Source of the DNA: Alistipes sp.
GTDB taxonomy: Bacteria > Bacteroidota > Bacteroidia > Bacteroidales > Rikenellaceae
NCBI GenBank assembly: GCA_017937125.1
Contig: JAGBEH010000007.1
Location: forward strand, 310,001-374,000
Length of the DNA: 64,000 nt
Direction: 5' to 3'
How positions within the stretch are numbered: position 1 is the stretch's first letter; the number at the start of each line of letters is the position of its first letter. The position numbers and the translations under genes were made by a program. Below are positions 51,249 through 59,429 of the stretch, in pieces. The notes under the pieces are model-generated. The model made no database searches. It was not told the origin of the DNA and saw only the letters and a list, made by a program, of their open reading frames with translations.

Positions 51249-53930
51249 ATGAAAAAGACGATTTATCAACTCCGAACTGTCGGGGTGTTTGCGGCGATAA
51301 CCTTATTCGCCGCCTGCTCCAAAGAGCATACGACTGATGTGAAAATCAATCCGAGCAAATACCTCGTTTTCGAGGTCGGAAATACCGACGATTGGGACGC
51401 CGAACATAAAAGCAATGTCGATAAGAAGGCTGCCGACGGCCTTTCGGTCGGCAATATCGACGGCGCGGCCGATTGCGCATATGCGGACGACGGGGTCGTG
51501 GCTATGGAGGGAATGAAGGGCGAAAACAAGCTCTATCTCCATACTTCCGTTTCGGATCGTATCGACATAGCGCGCATCGGCGCACAGACTCCCGCTACTC
51601 GCAACGTCCCCGTTACGATGGACAATTTTTACAGCTCTTTCAATGTTTACGGCTACGCATTCGAGGGTGTCTGGAGCGAGGATAACACACCCTCACTCAT
51701 CGACAACGAGTCCGTATCGAAGATCGACGGCATATGGCAGACCGTCAATCCGCACATTTGGCCCGGGGAGGGTTACGTGCGCTTCTACGCTTACGCTCCC
51801 GCCGATTTGAGCGGCCTTTCGGTAAGCGCTGCCAAGGGTACGCCCAAATTCAGCTATACCGTACCGAGCGACGTCGCCGATCAGAAGGACCTGCTTATCG
51901 CCGCCACCGAGCTGGAGGGCAACGGCGATACTCCCGTTAAATTGACGTTCCGTCATCCTCTTACGGCCGTCAAGTTCGTTACGAGCGCCAATATCATCGG
52001 CGGTACTATCAACAGTCTGTCCGTCAAGAACGTGTACGGTACGGGTACGTTCACTCCCGACGTTTCGGGCGCAGGCGCGTGGTCGGGACAGAGCACGGCC
52101 GTTTCGTATTCGCAGAATCTCGCACTCTCCGTATCCGACGGCGTTGCCGATCAGGAGGTGGCTGCGGGCGCTAAAACGTTTATGTTGATGCCTCAAACCT
52201 TGCCCGACGGCGCGAATATCACCGTCAATTTCACCGATAGCAAAGGCGATACTTTCGACCTCACCGCATCTGTCGCAGGCACCGTTTGGCCTATGGGCAA
52301 GACCGTTACCTACAGCATTTCCACTGCCAATATCGGCGGTACGTTCGTATTGGACGTTACGCCGACCATTTCGTGCGAATACGGCGGTGCAACGAATTTG
52401 TCTTATACGGTCAAGAGCTACAAGGAGTTCAAGTCGGGCAAGATCGAGGCTGCCGCTTGGACCTCCGAGTATTCTGTCGATAACGGTACGACGTGGAGCA
52501 CGACCAAACCTTCGTGGCTCACGACATTTACGGGCAGCGGCAACGGCAGTACGACAACAGCAGGCAACACATATACCGCAGCCATATCCGCACAGACGGG
52601 TTCGAGCGGTGCATCGGGATTCCCTGCCAATCCTACGGCCAATTACAATCTGTCGAACAGTACGGGCGGGGATGCCGTTCAGAATACCGCGAACTGTTAT
52701 ATAATCAAATCTTCGGGCACCTACCGTCTGCCTTTGGTCTATGGTAATGCTATTAAGGGCGGTACTACCAACTCGGCGGCCTATACCGCTACTTCGGGCA
52801 CGAACGTACTCGCGACGTTCAAGGACCACGCCGATGCCAATATCACGGGACCGTATATCTATGACAAATATACGCCTGCGAATGCCTGCATCGTATGGCA
52901 GGATGCCAATAATCTTTTGACTGAGGTGGCATTGTCGTCCGACAAACATTTCCTGACGTTCACCGTCTCCGCAGCCAATATCAAGGAGGGCAACTCCGTT
53001 GTAGCGGTTCGCGACGCTTCGAATAACGTACTTTGGAGCTGGCATATCTGGGTTACGAATACGGATCTTACGTCGAAAGCCGTTACCAACCATCAAAACA
53101 AGACATACAATATGATGCCTGTCAATCTGGGATGGGTTTCCGCGAGCGCGGGCGGTACGACTACTTATGCGGCTCGCAGTTGCAAGGTCCGTATCAAGCA
53201 GACGGGTACTACCAATGTCAAAGTTATGGACGTTCTTCAGAAAGGAGAGTCCGTTACAGTGGCTTCTACGGGCGGATGCTGCCCCTATTACCAGTGGGGA
53301 CGCAAAGACCCGATGCCGCCTTCGAACGGAGAGGGTAATACCGATCATACGCTTTATAATAATTCTTATACGTATACGAAGACCAATAGTCGGGTATCTT
53401 TAGGTACTTCGATAAAGAATCCTATGACGTTCTACTATTACAATAGCAGCGGTTATGTATGGTGTTCTACGACCTATAATAACTTGTGGAGTGCCAAGAA
53501 TACGGGTACGACGGCCAATGACGATGCGGTAACGAAGACTGTTTACGACCCGTGCCCCGTAGGTTACCATATGCCTGCTTCGAACGCTTTTACGGGCTTT
53601 ACTTCTACCGGAGATAATACAGGTACGAATACTCAGTGGAATGTTGTAGATACTGCTATTGCGACGAAGAAGGGGTATGAGTTCTACTGCAAGGCGATGG
53701 TCGGTACCACTAAAGACCCTTCGGGCGGTACTATCTTCTTCCCCGCTGCGGGTTATCGCAACGGCTCGTCCGGCGCACTGGGCAGCGTTACGACGTACGG
53801 CTGCTACTGGGCTGCTGTTCCGAACTCGGCTACCAGCGGGCGTTACTTGGGCTTCTACTCGTCGAGCGTGTACCCGCTCAACGGCAGCAACCGTGCGAAC
53901 GGCTACTGCGTTCGCCCTGTCCAAGAATAA
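51249..53930 (+). CDS. Hypervariable fimbrillin with C-terminal lectin-like domain (DGR target, likely pilus tip adhesin)
   Basis: An 893-residue lipoprotein (MKKTIYQLRTVGVFAAITLF, then AAC). Three parts are visible. A fimbrillin domain (about 30-375) is paralogous to the previous gene. A middle region (about 380-690) contains BACON-like and NCYIIKSSGTYRLPLVYG-type repeats common in Bacteroidota surface proteins. A C-terminal C-type-lectin/FGE-like domain begins around YDPCPVGYHMPASNAF and ends FPAAGYRNGSSGALG... NRANGYCVRPVQE. The last 65 residues are encoded by the DGR variable repeat; 14 codons there differ from the template (residues 839 to 886), giving Gly, Ser, Tyr or Cys. The ATG at 51234 is an alternative start. 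The likely role is tip adhesin with an evolving binding face. Confidence 0.9.
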   Translation: MKKTIYQLRTVGVFAAITLFAACSKEHTTDVKINPSKYLVFEVGNTDDWDAEHKSNVDKKAADGLSVGNIDGAADCAYADDGVVAMEGMKGENKLYLHTSVSDRIDIARIGAQTPATRNVPVTMDNFYSSFNVYGYAFEGVWSEDNTPSLIDNESVSKIDGIWQTVNPHIWPGEGYVRFYAYAPADLSGLSVSAAKGTPKFSYTVPSDVADQKDLLIAATELEGNGDTPVKLTFRHPLTAVKFVTSANIIGGTINSLSVKNVYGTGTFTPDVSGAGAWSGQSTAVSYSQNLALSVSDGVADQEVAAGAKTFMLMPQTLPDGANITVNFTDSKGDTFDLTASVAGTVWPMGKTVTYSISTANIGGTFVLDVTPTISCEYGGATNLSYTVKSYKEFKSGKIEAAAWTSEYSVDNGTTWSTTKPSWLTTFTGSGNGSTTTAGNTYTAAISAQTGSSGASGFPANPTANYNLSNSTGGDAVQNTANCYIIKSSGTYRLPLVYGNAIKGGTTNSAAYTATSGTNVLATFKDHADANITGPYIYDKYTPANACIVWQDANNLLTEVALSSDKHFLTFTVSAANIKEGNSVVAVRDASNNVLWSWHIWVTNTDLTSKAVTNHQNKTYNMMPVNLGWVSASAGGTTTYAARSCKVRIKQTGTTNVKVMDVLQKGESVTVASTGGCCPYYQWGRKDPMPPSNGEGNTDHTLYNNSYTYTKTNSRVSLGTSIKNPMTFYYYNSSGYVWCSTTYNNLWSAKNTGTTANDDAVTKTVYDPCPVGYHMPASNAFTGFTSTGDNTGTNTQWNVVDTAIATKKGYEFYCKAMVGTTKDPSGGTIFFPAAGYRNGSSGALGSVTTYGCYWAAVPNSATSGRYLGFYSSSVYPLNGSNRANGYCVRPVQE
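53735..53928 (+). repeat. DGR variable repeat (VR)
   Basis: 194 bp matching the template repeat at 55395-55588 with 18 differences, every one at a template adenine (13 A to G, 5 A to T). It lies at the 3' end of the target gene; its last 24 bases are unchanged and would form the initiation-of-mutagenic-homing segment. The stop codon overlaps its end. Confidence 0.98.
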
Positions 53931-53962
53931 TGGTTTGTTTCATTTGTTTGATTTGATTGATT

Positions 53963-53988
53963 TCCCGTCGGATTTCGATCCGACGGGA
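53963..53988 (+). other. Stem-loop 1 downstream of VR
   Basis: Perfect 11-bp stem TCCCGTCGGAT / ATCCGACGGGA with TTCG loop, 34 bases after VR. No copy exists beside the template repeat. Similar short hairpins close to VR assist target recognition in the Bordetella phage DGR. Confidence 0.75.
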
Positions 53989-53993
53989 TTAAA

Positions 53994-54021
53994 GATCGGC
54001 GCAGCCGATCGAAAATTTTTT
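53994..54021 (+). terminator. Stem-loop 2, possible terminator of the pilus operon
   Basis: GATCGGC / GCCGATC around GCA (53994-54010), then GAAAA and six T (54016-54021). A modest terminator, which would allow partial read-through into the DGR genes. Confidence 0.5.
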
Positions 54022-54037
54022 GAAAGATGAGTTTTGA

Positions 54038-54081
54038 GGACGCCGACCGAAATTTACGTCAGCAAATTTCGGCTGGCGTCC
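54038..54081. repeat. Stem-loop 3, long imperfect inverted repeat
   Basis: 18-base arms (54038-54055 and 54064-54081) match at 16 of 18 positions around an 8-base loop. Key parts: GGACGCC...CCGAAATTT and AAATTTCGG..GGCGTCC. Confidence 0.65.
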
Positions 54082-54144
54082 GAAAACGGATAAAGAAAGT
54101 GTCGGAGTATTCGATGTAAAACGATCGAGATCGTCCGAAAGAGT

Positions 54145-54780
54145 ATGACGAGTCGTGATTTCATACGGAGCGAGGCTGAAAATACCGATCGCATTATACT
54201 GTACCGCGAGGGGCTGTTCTGGAAAGCCTACGAGCGGTCGGCATTCGCGGTCTGTACCCAGATAAGGCCGTTCAAGCCCACGAAAAAGCGGCTGAAAGTA
54301 CTCGACGGCGGCGAGATCGTTTCCATCGGGTTTCCGTCGGCATCCGAGAACAGGGTGCTCGACGGTTTCGAACGTCTCGAAACCGAGCCCTGCAAATTGG
54401 TCGTCGCAACCGAGCGGCCGATCGATGCGAAGGAGTTCGAGGCGTGGAAATCCTCGATAGCGACGTCCCGACCACGACCCGAGCGCGACAAGGCCGAAGC
54501 CTGCGGTCGCGATGAAGGTAAGACTGCTCCCGTGCCGACGTTCCCGACCGCTGACAAGGTCGTTGCGGACGAGAACGAAGCACCTGCCGCCGAGCCGAGT
54601 GCCGACGGCGACCCTCTGGACGGACTCCCTGCCGCAGTGCGCTACGGAGAGGCCGATTTCACGCTGACGCAGGCGTGCGAGCTTGCGGCGCGTGTGAAAG
54701 GCTTCAATCTGGCGGACTCGACGCCGATGGAGTGTATATTTTTCATTTCCGAACTCAAAAAACTGCTGCGGAACCGCTGA
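54145..54780 (+). CDS. DGR accessory protein, MutS-domain-I-like (MSL) candidate
   Basis: A 211-residue protein. The N-terminal 110 residues (TDRIILYREGLFWKAYERSAFAV, FKPTKKRLKVLDGGEIVSIGFP) resemble the mismatch-recognition domain I of MutS, where the family has a similar phenylalanine-containing FxxxxFYE-like segment. A disordered Ala/Glu/Pro-rich linker follows (about 110-165), then a helical end (LTQACELAARVKGFNLADST... ISELKKLLRNR). MutS-like accessory genes have been reported in DGRs, as I recall. It lies between the target gene and avd, 8 bases before avd, so it is probably part of the retroelement. The exact activity is unknown. Confidence 0.6.
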   Translation: MTSRDFIRSEAENTDRIILYREGLFWKAYERSAFAVCTQIRPFKPTKKRLKVLDGGEIVSIGFPSASENRVLDGFERLETEPCKLVVATERPIDAKEFEAWKSSIATSRPRPERDKAEACGRDEGKTAPVPTFPTADKVVADENEAPAAEPSADGDPLDGLPAAVRYGEADFTLTQACELAARVKGFNLADSTPMECIFFISELKKLLRNR

Positions 54781-54788
54781 ACGATATT

Positions 54789-55169
54789 ATGGCCTATTAT
54801 GACAATCTGCCCGTTTATAAAGCGGCTTACGACCTTCTGCAAAGCATTTACCGCGATTCGGGAAACGTTCCGCGTGACGTACGATTCACGCTGGTAGAAA
54901 CACTTAAAAACGAACTGACGGATATTCTCGTACTGATCTACAAGGCCAATTCCACTTCGGCCAAACTCCCGCTCATAACCGAGGCGAGGGAGAGGCTCGT
55001 GAGTGTGAAGGTTAGGTTGCGTCTTCTGTACGATTTGCGGTATATCAACGTGAAGTTGTTCGCCCGCTTTTCGGATCAAGTCGAGGCTGTTTCGAAACAG
55101 CTCGCATCTTGGCAGAAATATGCGAAGGAGCGCGTCGGCAATACGCCCGACGACAATCCCCGCGAATAA
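54789..55169 (+). CDS. avd: Accessory variability determinant (Avd), four-helix bundle
   Basis: A 126-residue basic helical protein. The pattern YDNLPVYKAAYDLLQSIYRD, NVPRDVRFTLVETLKNELTDIL, LPLITEARERLVSVKVRLRL and LRYINVKLFARFSDQ is that of Avd and the related S23/four-helix-bundle family. Avd forms a pentameric barrel that binds the reverse transcriptase and template RNA and is required for cDNA synthesis in the Bordetella phage DGR. It sits 226 bases before the template repeat, between it and the MSL-like gene. The ATG at 54789 is chosen; upstream codons overlap the MSL gene. Confidence 0.93.
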   Translation: MAYYDNLPVYKAAYDLLQSIYRDSGNVPRDVRFTLVETLKNELTDILVLIYKANSTSAKLPLITEARERLVSVKVRLRLLYDLRYINVKLFARFSDQVEAVSKQLASWQKYAKERVGNTPDDNPRE

Positions 55170-55394
55170 AAGGCGCATCCGACTGACGGTTCCTATTTTA
55201 AGCAGAATTTTAGACCGGAGTTCCAAAAGTCAAGGCTTTCGGAAGTGTGTCTTGTAAATTCAGTAACCCACCGGCGATGGAAAAGCACTCGTGACGGATC
55301 GTATGGTATCGCGTCGCGTTTTCGTCGGTTATGAAAAACCAATCTGCGGCGGGGCTTCGCTCGGCGACTCTCCGTCACATTTAGCAAGCGGTTA
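55170..55394 (+). other. Leader of the DGR template RNA
   Basis: 225 bases between avd and the template repeat with no gene. In other DGRs the sequence around the template is transcribed and needed for priming and RT binding. It contains GC-rich self-complementary stretches (for example GGCGGGGCTTCG near 55347-55358) but I see no clear promoter. Confidence 0.5.
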
Positions 55395-55588
55395 CTTCTT
55401 CCCCGCTGCGGGTTATCGCAACAACTCGTCCGGCGCACTGAACAACGTTACGACGAACGGCTACTACTGGGCTGCTGTTCCGAACTCGGCTACCAACGGG
55501 CGTAACTTGAACTTCAACTCGTCGAACGTGAACCCGCTCAACAACAACAACCGTGCGAACGGCAACTGCGTTCGCCCTGTCCAAGAAT
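55395..55588 (+). repeat. DGR template repeat (TR)
   Basis: 194 bp holding 47 adenines, arranged mainly as 18 AAC codons in the frame of the target gene; 13 of these and one TAC are altered in VR. No non-adenine position of the 147 differs. Boundaries are set by loss of identity at 55394 and 55589. It lies 104 bases before the reverse transcriptase gene. Confidence 0.98.
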
Positions 55589-55692
55589 TTGCCGCTCTGC
55601 TTATTGAGGAACGTTTTTCGAATGAACGGAGGTTCCGATCGTCTCGCGACCGCTCCGCTCGCAAACGTCCGTAGGAAACCTAACTTGTAGAT

Positions 55693-57039
55693 ATGGAAAG
55701 CAGGTCTGATTTATTGACCGATATTTTCCGAGCCTATTTCGATGCGAGAAAACATAAGCGAAACACCCGAAGCCAACTTATCTTCGAGATGGATTTGGAA
55801 CATAATCTCGTTGAACTTTGCGAGCAAATCGCCAATCGGACTTATCGGCCGTCGCCGGGTATATGTTTCATCACGAACTATCCCGTAAAACGCGAAATAT
55901 TCGCATCTCCTTTCAGGGACAGAGTGGTGCATCATCTTCTGTTCGGCTACCTGTCTCCGATGTTCGAACGCAAAATGATTTACGACAGCTATTCCTGCCG
56001 AAAAGAGAAGGGAACGCTGCTCGGAATCAAACGTCTGGAACATCACGTGCGGAGCTGCACCGATAATTACCGATATTCGGCCTATATCCTGAAACTCGAT
56101 CTGCGAGGATATTTTATGAGCATCGACAAACGTCGGCTCTATGAGATAATAACCCGTACGATTGACAGGCATTGCCGCGAAGATCCAGTGAGAACCCGCA
56201 AAAACGGAGCGGGATTCGACAGGGAGCTTGCGGATTATCTGATACGGGCCGTATTGTTCCGCGATCCTGTCGCGGGATGCAAAGTGATCGGACGCCCTTC
56301 GGACTGGGACGGTTTGCCGCCGTCGAAAAGCCTGCTCAAATCGCCGCCAGGGGTGGGGCTGCCAATAGGCGACCTGACGTCGCAGCTGTTCAGCAATATT
56401 TATCTCGATGTGTTGGACGAGTTCGTCAAACGCAAACTCGGATGCCGTCATTACGGGCGCTATGTGGATGATTTCTACATCGTGCACCGAAGCCGCGAGT
56501 TTTTGTGCGGACTGATACCCGTAATACGCGAGTTTCTGCGCGACGAGTTGCAACTGACGCTCCATCCCGATAAGATAGTGCTCCAGCACTACACTCACGG
56601 GGCATTGTTCCTCGGTGCATACGTCTGCCCGCACAGGCGGTATTCGGCGGGAAGAACGATAGGACTGTTCAGAAAGGCCGTATGCAAGCTCGAAACGGAA
56701 TGCCGCAGTGGCAGGCCGACGTTCGAGCGGCTGACCGAGATGCTGTCGGTGATAAATTCGTATTGCGGCCATTTGATACATTTCAAGGCCTACAGGGTGC
56801 TCGACAAGCAGTTCGCTAATTCGCCTTTGAAGAGATATTTTCGCTTTACGCGCAATTACGGCAAAGCGAAAATCAAATATAAATACAAGGAACGCGAAAA
56901 AGACGTTCCCGCGGATACGGCCCGAGCGTATGTCGCCAGGAGAAACGATGCGGTGGCTGCGGCGACGGCCGACATAAAACGATGCGGACGGGTGTTGATT
57001 TATCCGCAGCCGATGAGAGCGGATGACAGGCCCCCGTAA
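55693..57039 (+). CDS. DGR reverse transcriptase
   Basis: A 448-residue reverse transcriptase that copies the template RNA with adenine-specific errors. Motifs: KREIFASPFRDRVVHHLLF (domain 1-2), YILKLDLRGYFMSID (domain 3), GLPIGDLTSQLFSNIYLD (domain 4; LPIGDLTSQ at residues 223-231) and GRYVDDFYIVHR (domain 5; catalytic YVDD at 257-260). The GxxxSQ form of domain 4 in place of GxxxSP marks DGR enzymes. The basic C-terminal tail (GKAKIKYKYKEREKD) may bind RNA or Avd. There is no maturase or endonuclease domain, which excludes group II introns. Confidence 0.97.
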   Translation: MESRSDLLTDIFRAYFDARKHKRNTRSQLIFEMDLEHNLVELCEQIANRTYRPSPGICFITNYPVKREIFASPFRDRVVHHLLFGYLSPMFERKMIYDSYSCRKEKGTLLGIKRLEHHVRSCTDNYRYSAYILKLDLRGYFMSIDKRRLYEIITRTIDRHCREDPVRTRKNGAGFDRELADYLIRAVLFRDPVAGCKVIGRPSDWDGLPPSKSLLKSPPGVGLPIGDLTSQLFSNIYLDVLDEFVKRKLGCRHYGRYVDDFYIVHRSREFLCGLIPVIREFLRDELQLTLHPDKIVLQHYTHGALFLGAYVCPHRRYSAGRTIGLFRKAVCKLETECRSGRPTFERLTEMLSVINSYCGHLIHFKAYRVLDKQFANSPLKRYFRFTRNYGKAKIKYKYKEREKDVPADTARAYVARRNDAVAAATADIKRCGRVLIYPQPMRADDRPP

Positions 57040-57089
57040 TGCAGACAGGCAGCGGCTTGCCGCTGCGGGCAATGAAAACTATTTGTGCC

Positions 57090-57116
57090 GTTCGGATAAT
57101 ACGGCCGAACTTTTTT
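57090..57116 (+). terminator. Terminator after the DGR reverse transcriptase
   Basis: GTTCGG (57090-57095) pairs with CCGAAC (57105-57110), followed by six T (57111-57116). Short stem, so moderate confidence. Confidence 0.6.
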
Positions 57117-57126
57117 AGATGAAGAG

Positions 57127-57264
57127 ATGATAAACGTGAACAATTCCTCCGTGTGCGACACCGATTCGGAAACGCGGCTGCGTATCGTATGTTATCTGCT
57201 GGCGATGAGTATAGTGCTCAACTGCCTGATGTCAGTGCTGATATTCGCTTTAATAATGTTGTGA
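57127..57264 (+). CDS. Small single-span membrane protein (45 aa)
   Basis: Open frame of 45 residues: a polar head (MINVNNSSVCDTDSETRLR) and one hydrophobic helix (IVCYLLAMSIVLNCLMSVLI plus a few residues) to the end. Its stop overlaps the ATG of the next gene (ATGA region 57262-57266), typical of real coupled genes. It starts 11 bases after the RT terminator. The function is unknown; it could be an appendage of the DGR locus or an independent gene. Confidence 0.5.
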   Translation: MINVNNSSVCDTDSETRLRIVCYLLAMSIVLNCLMSVLIFALIML

Positions 57265-57575
57265 TGATGAATTGGCAGATATATCTCTCGATAGTGCAAT
57301 ACTGGCCGTATGCGGTGGCGGTGGTCGTATTGTATTTCTTTTATGTCAATATCCGCATCTCGATGCGTAAGAAACGCGCGGTGGATGAAGAACGGTTTAT
57401 CGAAGATTCGTATCCCGAGGACCGTATTCCCGATATTCTGCTCCGCTATTACGGCAAGGACGTGGAGTATTACAACCGTTCGATCCGAAGATGGCCCTAC
57501 AAATGGCTGTGGAAACGGCTCGAAAATAAGTTCGTGCATATCGAAAACCCGATGGAATCGGAAGCGGCGGAGTAA
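57264..57575 (+). CDS. Small membrane protein of unknown function (103 aa)
   Basis: A 103-residue protein: a short N-terminus (MMNWQIYLSIVQYWP), one membrane helix (YAVAVVVLYFFYVNI) and a charged cytoplasmic tail (RKKRAVDEERFIEDSYPEDRI by pattern; RYYGKDVEYYNRSIRRWPYKW). I do not recognise the family. It is coupled to the 45-residue gene before it. A second ATG directly follows the first. Confidence 0.6.
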   Translation: MMNWQIYLSIVQYWPYAVAVVVLYFFYVNIRISMRKKRAVDEERFIEDSYPEDRIPDILLRYYGKDVEYYNRSIRRWPYKWLWKRLENKFVHIENPMESEAAE

Positions 57576-57603
57576 TCTCGTTCCGTCGTGCGTATATACG
57601 GAA

Positions 57604-57627
57604 AAAGCCGAACGTATGTTCGGCTTT
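57604..57627. terminator. Terminator of tRNA-Ser (bidirectional)
   Basis: AAAGCCGAAC / GTTCGGCTTT with GTAT loop. AAAAA on the left gives a T run on the - strand, ending the tRNA-Ser transcript; it also lies after the + gene ending at 57575. Confidence 0.8.
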
Positions 57628-57638
57628 GTGCTTCTCCT

Positions 57639-57727
<89 letters not shown>

Positions 57728-57747
57728 CTACTTCCGTAAAAGCGATG

Positions 57748-57755
57748 CAAATATA
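57748..57755 (-). promoter_or_regulatory. -7 element of tRNA-Ser
   Basis: CAAATATA on + reads TATATTTG on -, 20 bases upstream of the tRNA 5' end at 57727. Confidence 0.65.
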
Positions 57756-57903
57756 TAATCTTTTTTGTAAATAAAAAAATATTCGTCCCAAAATCGCCGT
57801 AAATAGCGGACCTCCGTCGGGCGGCGGGTGTGTCAGCGGCGGATATTATCGGTCCGGTGTTCAACATTGCGGGGCGGAAAGAGACCGTTTTGCATTTTTT
57901 TTG

Positions 57904-57911
57904 TATTTTTG
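57904..57911 (+). promoter_or_regulatory. -7 element of the suf operon
   Basis: TATTTTTG matches TAnnTTTG, 17 bases before the sufB ATG at 57929. Confidence 0.6.
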
Positions 57912-57928
57912 TGAGATAATTTACGATT

Positions 57929-59377
57929 ATGAAACAAAAGGATACGGATATAATCGGCGATATCGAAAATCGGGAGTACAAATACGGTTTCACCTCGGAT
58001 ATCGAGACCGAGACGATTCCGCGAGGCCTCGACGAGAATGTCATACGCCTCATATCGCGGAAGAAGGGCGAACCCGATTGGATGCTCGAGATGCGCTTGA
58101 AGGCTTACCGTCACTGGCTTACGATGGAGATGCCGACGTGGGCGCATCTGGATATTCCGCCGATAGATTTTCAGGATATAATATATTTCGCATCGCCGAA
58201 AAAGCCGTCGGGCATAACCTCTGCGGATGATATAGACCCCGAACTCAAGCGCACGTTCGACAAGTTAGGCATCCCGCTCGAAGAGCAGCTGGCGCTGTCG
58301 GGCGGCGTCGCCGTGGATGCGGTGATGGACTCGGTGTCGGTGAAGACCACTTTCAAGGAGGTGCTGGCCGAAAAGGGCATCATATTCTGTTCGATGTCGG
58401 AGGCCCTGCGCGATTATCCCGAGCTTGTGCGCAAGTATTTGGGCTCTGTGGTTTCATATGCCGACAATTTCTATTCGGCACTGAATGCGGCCGTCTTTTC
58501 GGACGGATCGTTCTGCTATATTCCCAAGGGCGTGCGGTGCCCGATGGAGCTTTCGACCTATTTCCGCATAAATGCGGCGGGCACGGGGCAGTTCGAGCGT
58601 ACGCTGATAGTCGCCGACGAAGGCTCGTATGTGAGTTATCTCGAAGGTTGCACGGCTCCGCGTCGGGACGAGAACCAGCTGCACGCGGCTGTGGTCGAAA
58701 TCGTCGTACTGCGCGATGCCGAGGTGAAATATTCGACGGTGCAGAACTGGTACCCCGGCGACAAGGACGGCAGGGGCGGAATCTATAATTTCGTCACCAA
58801 GCGCGGAATATGCTATGAGAATGCCCGACTGTCGTGGACGCAGGTCGAGACGGGCTCGGCCATAACGTGGAAATACCCGAGTTGCGTGCTGCTGGGCGAC
58901 AACTCCGCGGGCGAGTTCTACTCGGTGGCTATGACCAACAATTTCCAGCAGGCGGATACGGGTACGAAGATGATACATATCGGTCGCAATACGCGCAGCC
59001 GCATCGTGTCGAAAGGCATATCGGCAGGCCGCAGCCAGAATTCGTATCGCGGTTTGGTGAAGGTTGCCAAAGGTGCGGATAACGCCCGCAATTATTCGCA
59101 GTGCGATTCGCTGCTTATCGGCGACAAGTGCGGTGCGCATACGTTCCCGACTATCGACAGCCGCAACTCCTCGGCAGTGCTCGAGCACGAAGCCACGACA
59201 TCTAAAATTTCCGAGGAACAGCTGTTCTATTGCAATCAGCGCGGATTGTCTACCGAGGATGCCGTAGGGCTGATAGTGAACGGTTATGCGAAAGAGGTGC
59301 TGAACAAACTGCCTATGGAGTTTGCCGTCGAAGCGCAGAAGCTGTTGTCTATAAGTTTGGAAGGAAGTGTGGGGTAA
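57929..59377 (+). CDS. sufB: Fe-S cluster assembly protein SufB
   Basis: A 482-residue scaffold subunit of the SufBCD complex. Typical SufB sequence: [16 protein letters not shown], the [20 protein letters not shown]-type segment (here [18 protein letters not shown]), [40 protein letters not shown] with the cluster-related cysteine, and [17 protein letters not shown]. Length agrees with E. coli SufB (495). It is the first gene of sufBCDS and makes [Fe-S] clusters in the cytoplasm. Confidence 0.97.
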   Translation: MKQKDTDIIGDIENREYKYGFTSDIETETIPRGLDENVIRLISRKKGEPDWMLEMRLKAYRHWLTMEMPTWAHLDIPPIDFQDIIYFASPKKPSGITSADDIDPELKRTFDKLGIPLEEQLALSGGVAVDAVMDSVSVKTTFKEVLAEKGIIFCSMSEALRDYPELVRKYLGSVVSYADNFYSALNAAVFSDGSFCYIPKGVRCPMELSTYFRINAAGTGQFERTLIVADEGSYVSYLEGCTAPRRDENQLHAAVVEIVVLRDAEVKYSTVQNWYPGDKDGRGGIYNFVTKRGICYENARLSWTQVETGSAITWKYPSCVLLGDNSAGEFYSVAMTNNFQQADTGTKMIHIGRNTRSRIVSKGISAGRSQNSYRGLVKVAKGADNARNYSQCDSLLIGDKCGAHTFPTIDSRNSSAVLEHEATTSKISEEQLFYCNQRGLSTEDAVGLIVNGYAKEVLNKLPMEFAVEAQKLLSISLEGSVG

Positions 59378-59429
59378 ATCGCCGAAAGCGGGGTACACCG
59401 ATGACAGGGTAAAAAAGAGAAGATAATAT

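Noticed and set aside
51693-53348. 551-codon open frame on the - strand opposite the DGR target gene
   Set aside because: Antisense shadow; the + strand has a signal peptide, fimbrillin features and the VR.
55291-55674. Open frame across the template repeat that looks like the target's C-terminus
   Set aside because: The similarity is exactly the TR. It has no domain start or upstream part, so it is treated as template RNA, not protein.
55693-57039. Retron or group II intron reverse transcriptase
   Set aside because: No maturase or endonuclease domain and no msr/msd-type arrangement; the GxxxSQ motif and the TR/VR pair identify a DGR.
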